Shown here: piece after piece, positions 21,542-22,423 of the stretch | Layout: every line of letters begins with the position of its first letter | Position numbering within the stretch: the first letter of the stretch is position 1 | Source of the DNA: an uncultured Erysipelotrichaceae bacterium | Lineage (GTDB): Bacteria; Bacillota_I; Bacilli_A; Erysipelotrichales; Erysipelotrichaceae | Direction: 5' to 3' | Assembly: GCA_902796525.1 (NCBI GenBank) | Contig: CADBPB010000100.1 | Location: forward strand, 1 to 22,423 | Length of the DNA: 22,423 nt | Made by a program: the position numbers and the translations under genes | Notes under the pieces: generated by a model | The model's input: only the letters and a program-made list of their open reading frames with translations | What the model was told of the DNA's origin: nothing | The model's database searches: none

Positions 21542-22423
21542 AAAAACGTACTTTTATTCCGACTATATCTCTGATTACGGCGATCGCAGTGATCGCGTTT
21601 CTTGTTTTGCTTCATTTTGTCTTTCGCGTGAACATCAATCTGGCGCTGCTTGTGGCAGTGGTCTTTACCGTTGTGCTGCTGCTGATCTTCTTCTCGCTGG
21701 ATTCGATCCGGATCGAAACCAACAAAGAGATCGAAGAAAACCTGAACAATGTCTACCGCGAGATCCTGAACGATGGGGAAATGGGGATCATCATGTATGA
21801 CAACAACTATGAGGTCACCTATCTTTCCCAGTTCTTTGCGGATCGCGGATGGAATCATTTCGGCGAGAAGGTACTGAACTGGCTGCCGGAACTGCAGGAT
21901 ATGCTGAATAATGAAGCAAACAACGAAACGATCACGATCGATGATGAGACATTCCTGGTCCGCAGAGTCGACAAGACCAATACGCTGACGTTCAAGAATA
22001 TCACCAAGGAATATAATCTTGATAAGAAGCTGGCCAACGAAGCTGTCGTCGTAGGCATGCTGAGCTATGACAATTATGACGAGATGTCCATGTCCGAGGA
22101 TGATCTTTCCTATATCAATACCAATATCAAGATCGCTGTCAGCGATTATTTCAAGAATTTCAACGTCATATACAAGACATTACGAAACAACCGGGTCCTG
22201 CTGCTGCTGAATGAAACGATCTTCGGCAATCTGCTGAATGACCGCTTTTCGATCCTGAATACGGTACGAAAGGTCTCCAAGGATGCCAATCTGGGCGTGA
22301 CTCTGTCGATGGCGTTTGCCAGAGGCTCGGACAATCTGACGGAACTGGATGAGTCGGCCAAGAGCCTGCTGGATCTGGCACAGACCAGAGGCGGAGACCA
22401 GGTCGTGGTGCGGAAGATGGGAG
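21538..22423 (+). CDS. gdpP: c-di-AMP phosphodiesterase GdpP, N-terminal part (3' truncated by window edge)
   Basis: GdpP hydrolyses c-di-AMP to pApA at the membrane. About 295 residues are present. Two N-terminal membrane segments (about 8-28 and 34-53) are followed by a PAS-like domain (GEMGIIMYDNNYEVTYLSQFF) and a degenerate GGDEF-like domain running from about residue 165 to the edge (VVVGMLSYDNYDE; NVIYKTLRNNRVLLLLNE; TLSMAFARGSDNLTEL; the family's TRGGDQVVV). The catalytic DHH-DHHA1 part lies beyond the window, so catalytic competence cannot be judged. It starts at ATG 21538, overlapping yybS by 4 nt, with a weak SD. It is the degrading counterpart of the cdaA product encoded at the other end of the window. 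Confidence 0.93.
   Translation, partial: MKKRTFIPTISLITAIAVIAFLVLLHFVFRVNINLALLVAVVFTVVLLLIFFSLDSIRIETNKEIEENLNNVYREILNDGEMGIIMYDNNYEVTYLSQFFADRGWNHFGEKVLNWLPELQDMLNNEANNETITIDDETFLVRRVDKTNTLTFKNITKEYNLDKKLANEAVVVGMLSYDNYDEMSMSEDDLSYINTNIKIAVSDYFKNFNVIYKTLRNNRVLLLLNETIFGNLLNDRFSILNTVRKVSKDANLGVTLSMAFARGSDNLTELDESAKSLLDLAQTRGGDQVVVRKMG

Noticed and set aside
1..22423. CRISPR arrays, tRNA/rRNA genes, insertion sequences, phage attachment sites
   Set aside because: No direct-repeat array, tRNA-like cloverleaf, transposase or integrase, or long terminal inverted repeat was seen. Genes fill almost the whole window, and the largest gap is about 130 bp.

Overview
The window looks like a chromosomal segment of a walled, low-to-moderate GC Firmicute. 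A member of the Erysipelotrichia (the walled relatives of the Mollicutes) is my best guess. The reasons are the conserved Firmicutes orders cdaA-cdaR-glmM and rpsF-ssb-rpsR-yybS-gdpP, a class B-type sortase, standard use of TGA as stop, a Cys-poor ribosomal protein S18, and TATAAT-type promoters. The taxonomy is inferred from gene content and style, not from a marker search.

Layout from left to right: (1) 1-684 is the 3' end of an OatA-like SGNH acyltransferase with a second, degenerate SGNH domain. (2) 815-4531 is the cdaA-cdaR-glmM operon, making c-di-AMP and glucosamine-1-phosphate, closed by a terminator. (3) 4556-12045 is a tightly overlapping set of genes: a CssR/CssS-like two-component system, an alpha/beta hydrolase, a membrane-anchored MurF-type ligase, D-Ala-D-Ala ligase, a 27-residue membrane peptide, a VanY-type carboxypeptidase lipoprotein and a sortase-like protein. 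A terminator follows. (4) 12076-15392 holds a membrane-anchored glucosaminidase overlapping rluB. (5) rqcH lies on the minus strand (15372-16997), convergent with rluB and divergent from feoB. (6) 17079-19418 is a FeoA-FeoB fusion. (7) 19500-20534 is rpsF-ssb-rpsR with a likely S6:S18 autoregulatory leader. (8) 20582-22423 is yybS followed by the 5' part of gdpP, cut by the window edge.

Two themes connect the region. The first is cell-envelope biology: precursor supply (GlmM), stem-peptide completion (Ddl, MurF), stem-peptide trimming (VanY), glycan cleavage (glucosaminidase), O-acetylation (SGNH) and surface anchoring (sortase), apparently with a secretion- or envelope-stress two-component system in the same transcript. 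The second is c-di-AMP: the synthase with its regulator (CdaA/CdaR) and the phosphodiesterase (GdpP) sit at opposite ends of one 22 kb window.

The least expected signal is in the regulatory DNA. At several transcription-unit heads a TATAAT-like -10 box is followed by exactly 6 nt and then the start codon, with no usable Shine-Dalgarno. This predicts leaderless mRNAs, while most genes inside operons have a recognisable Shine-Dalgarno. At three junctions the T-tract of the upstream terminator runs directly into that -10 box. No tRNA, rRNA, CRISPR array, insertion sequence or long repeat was seen.
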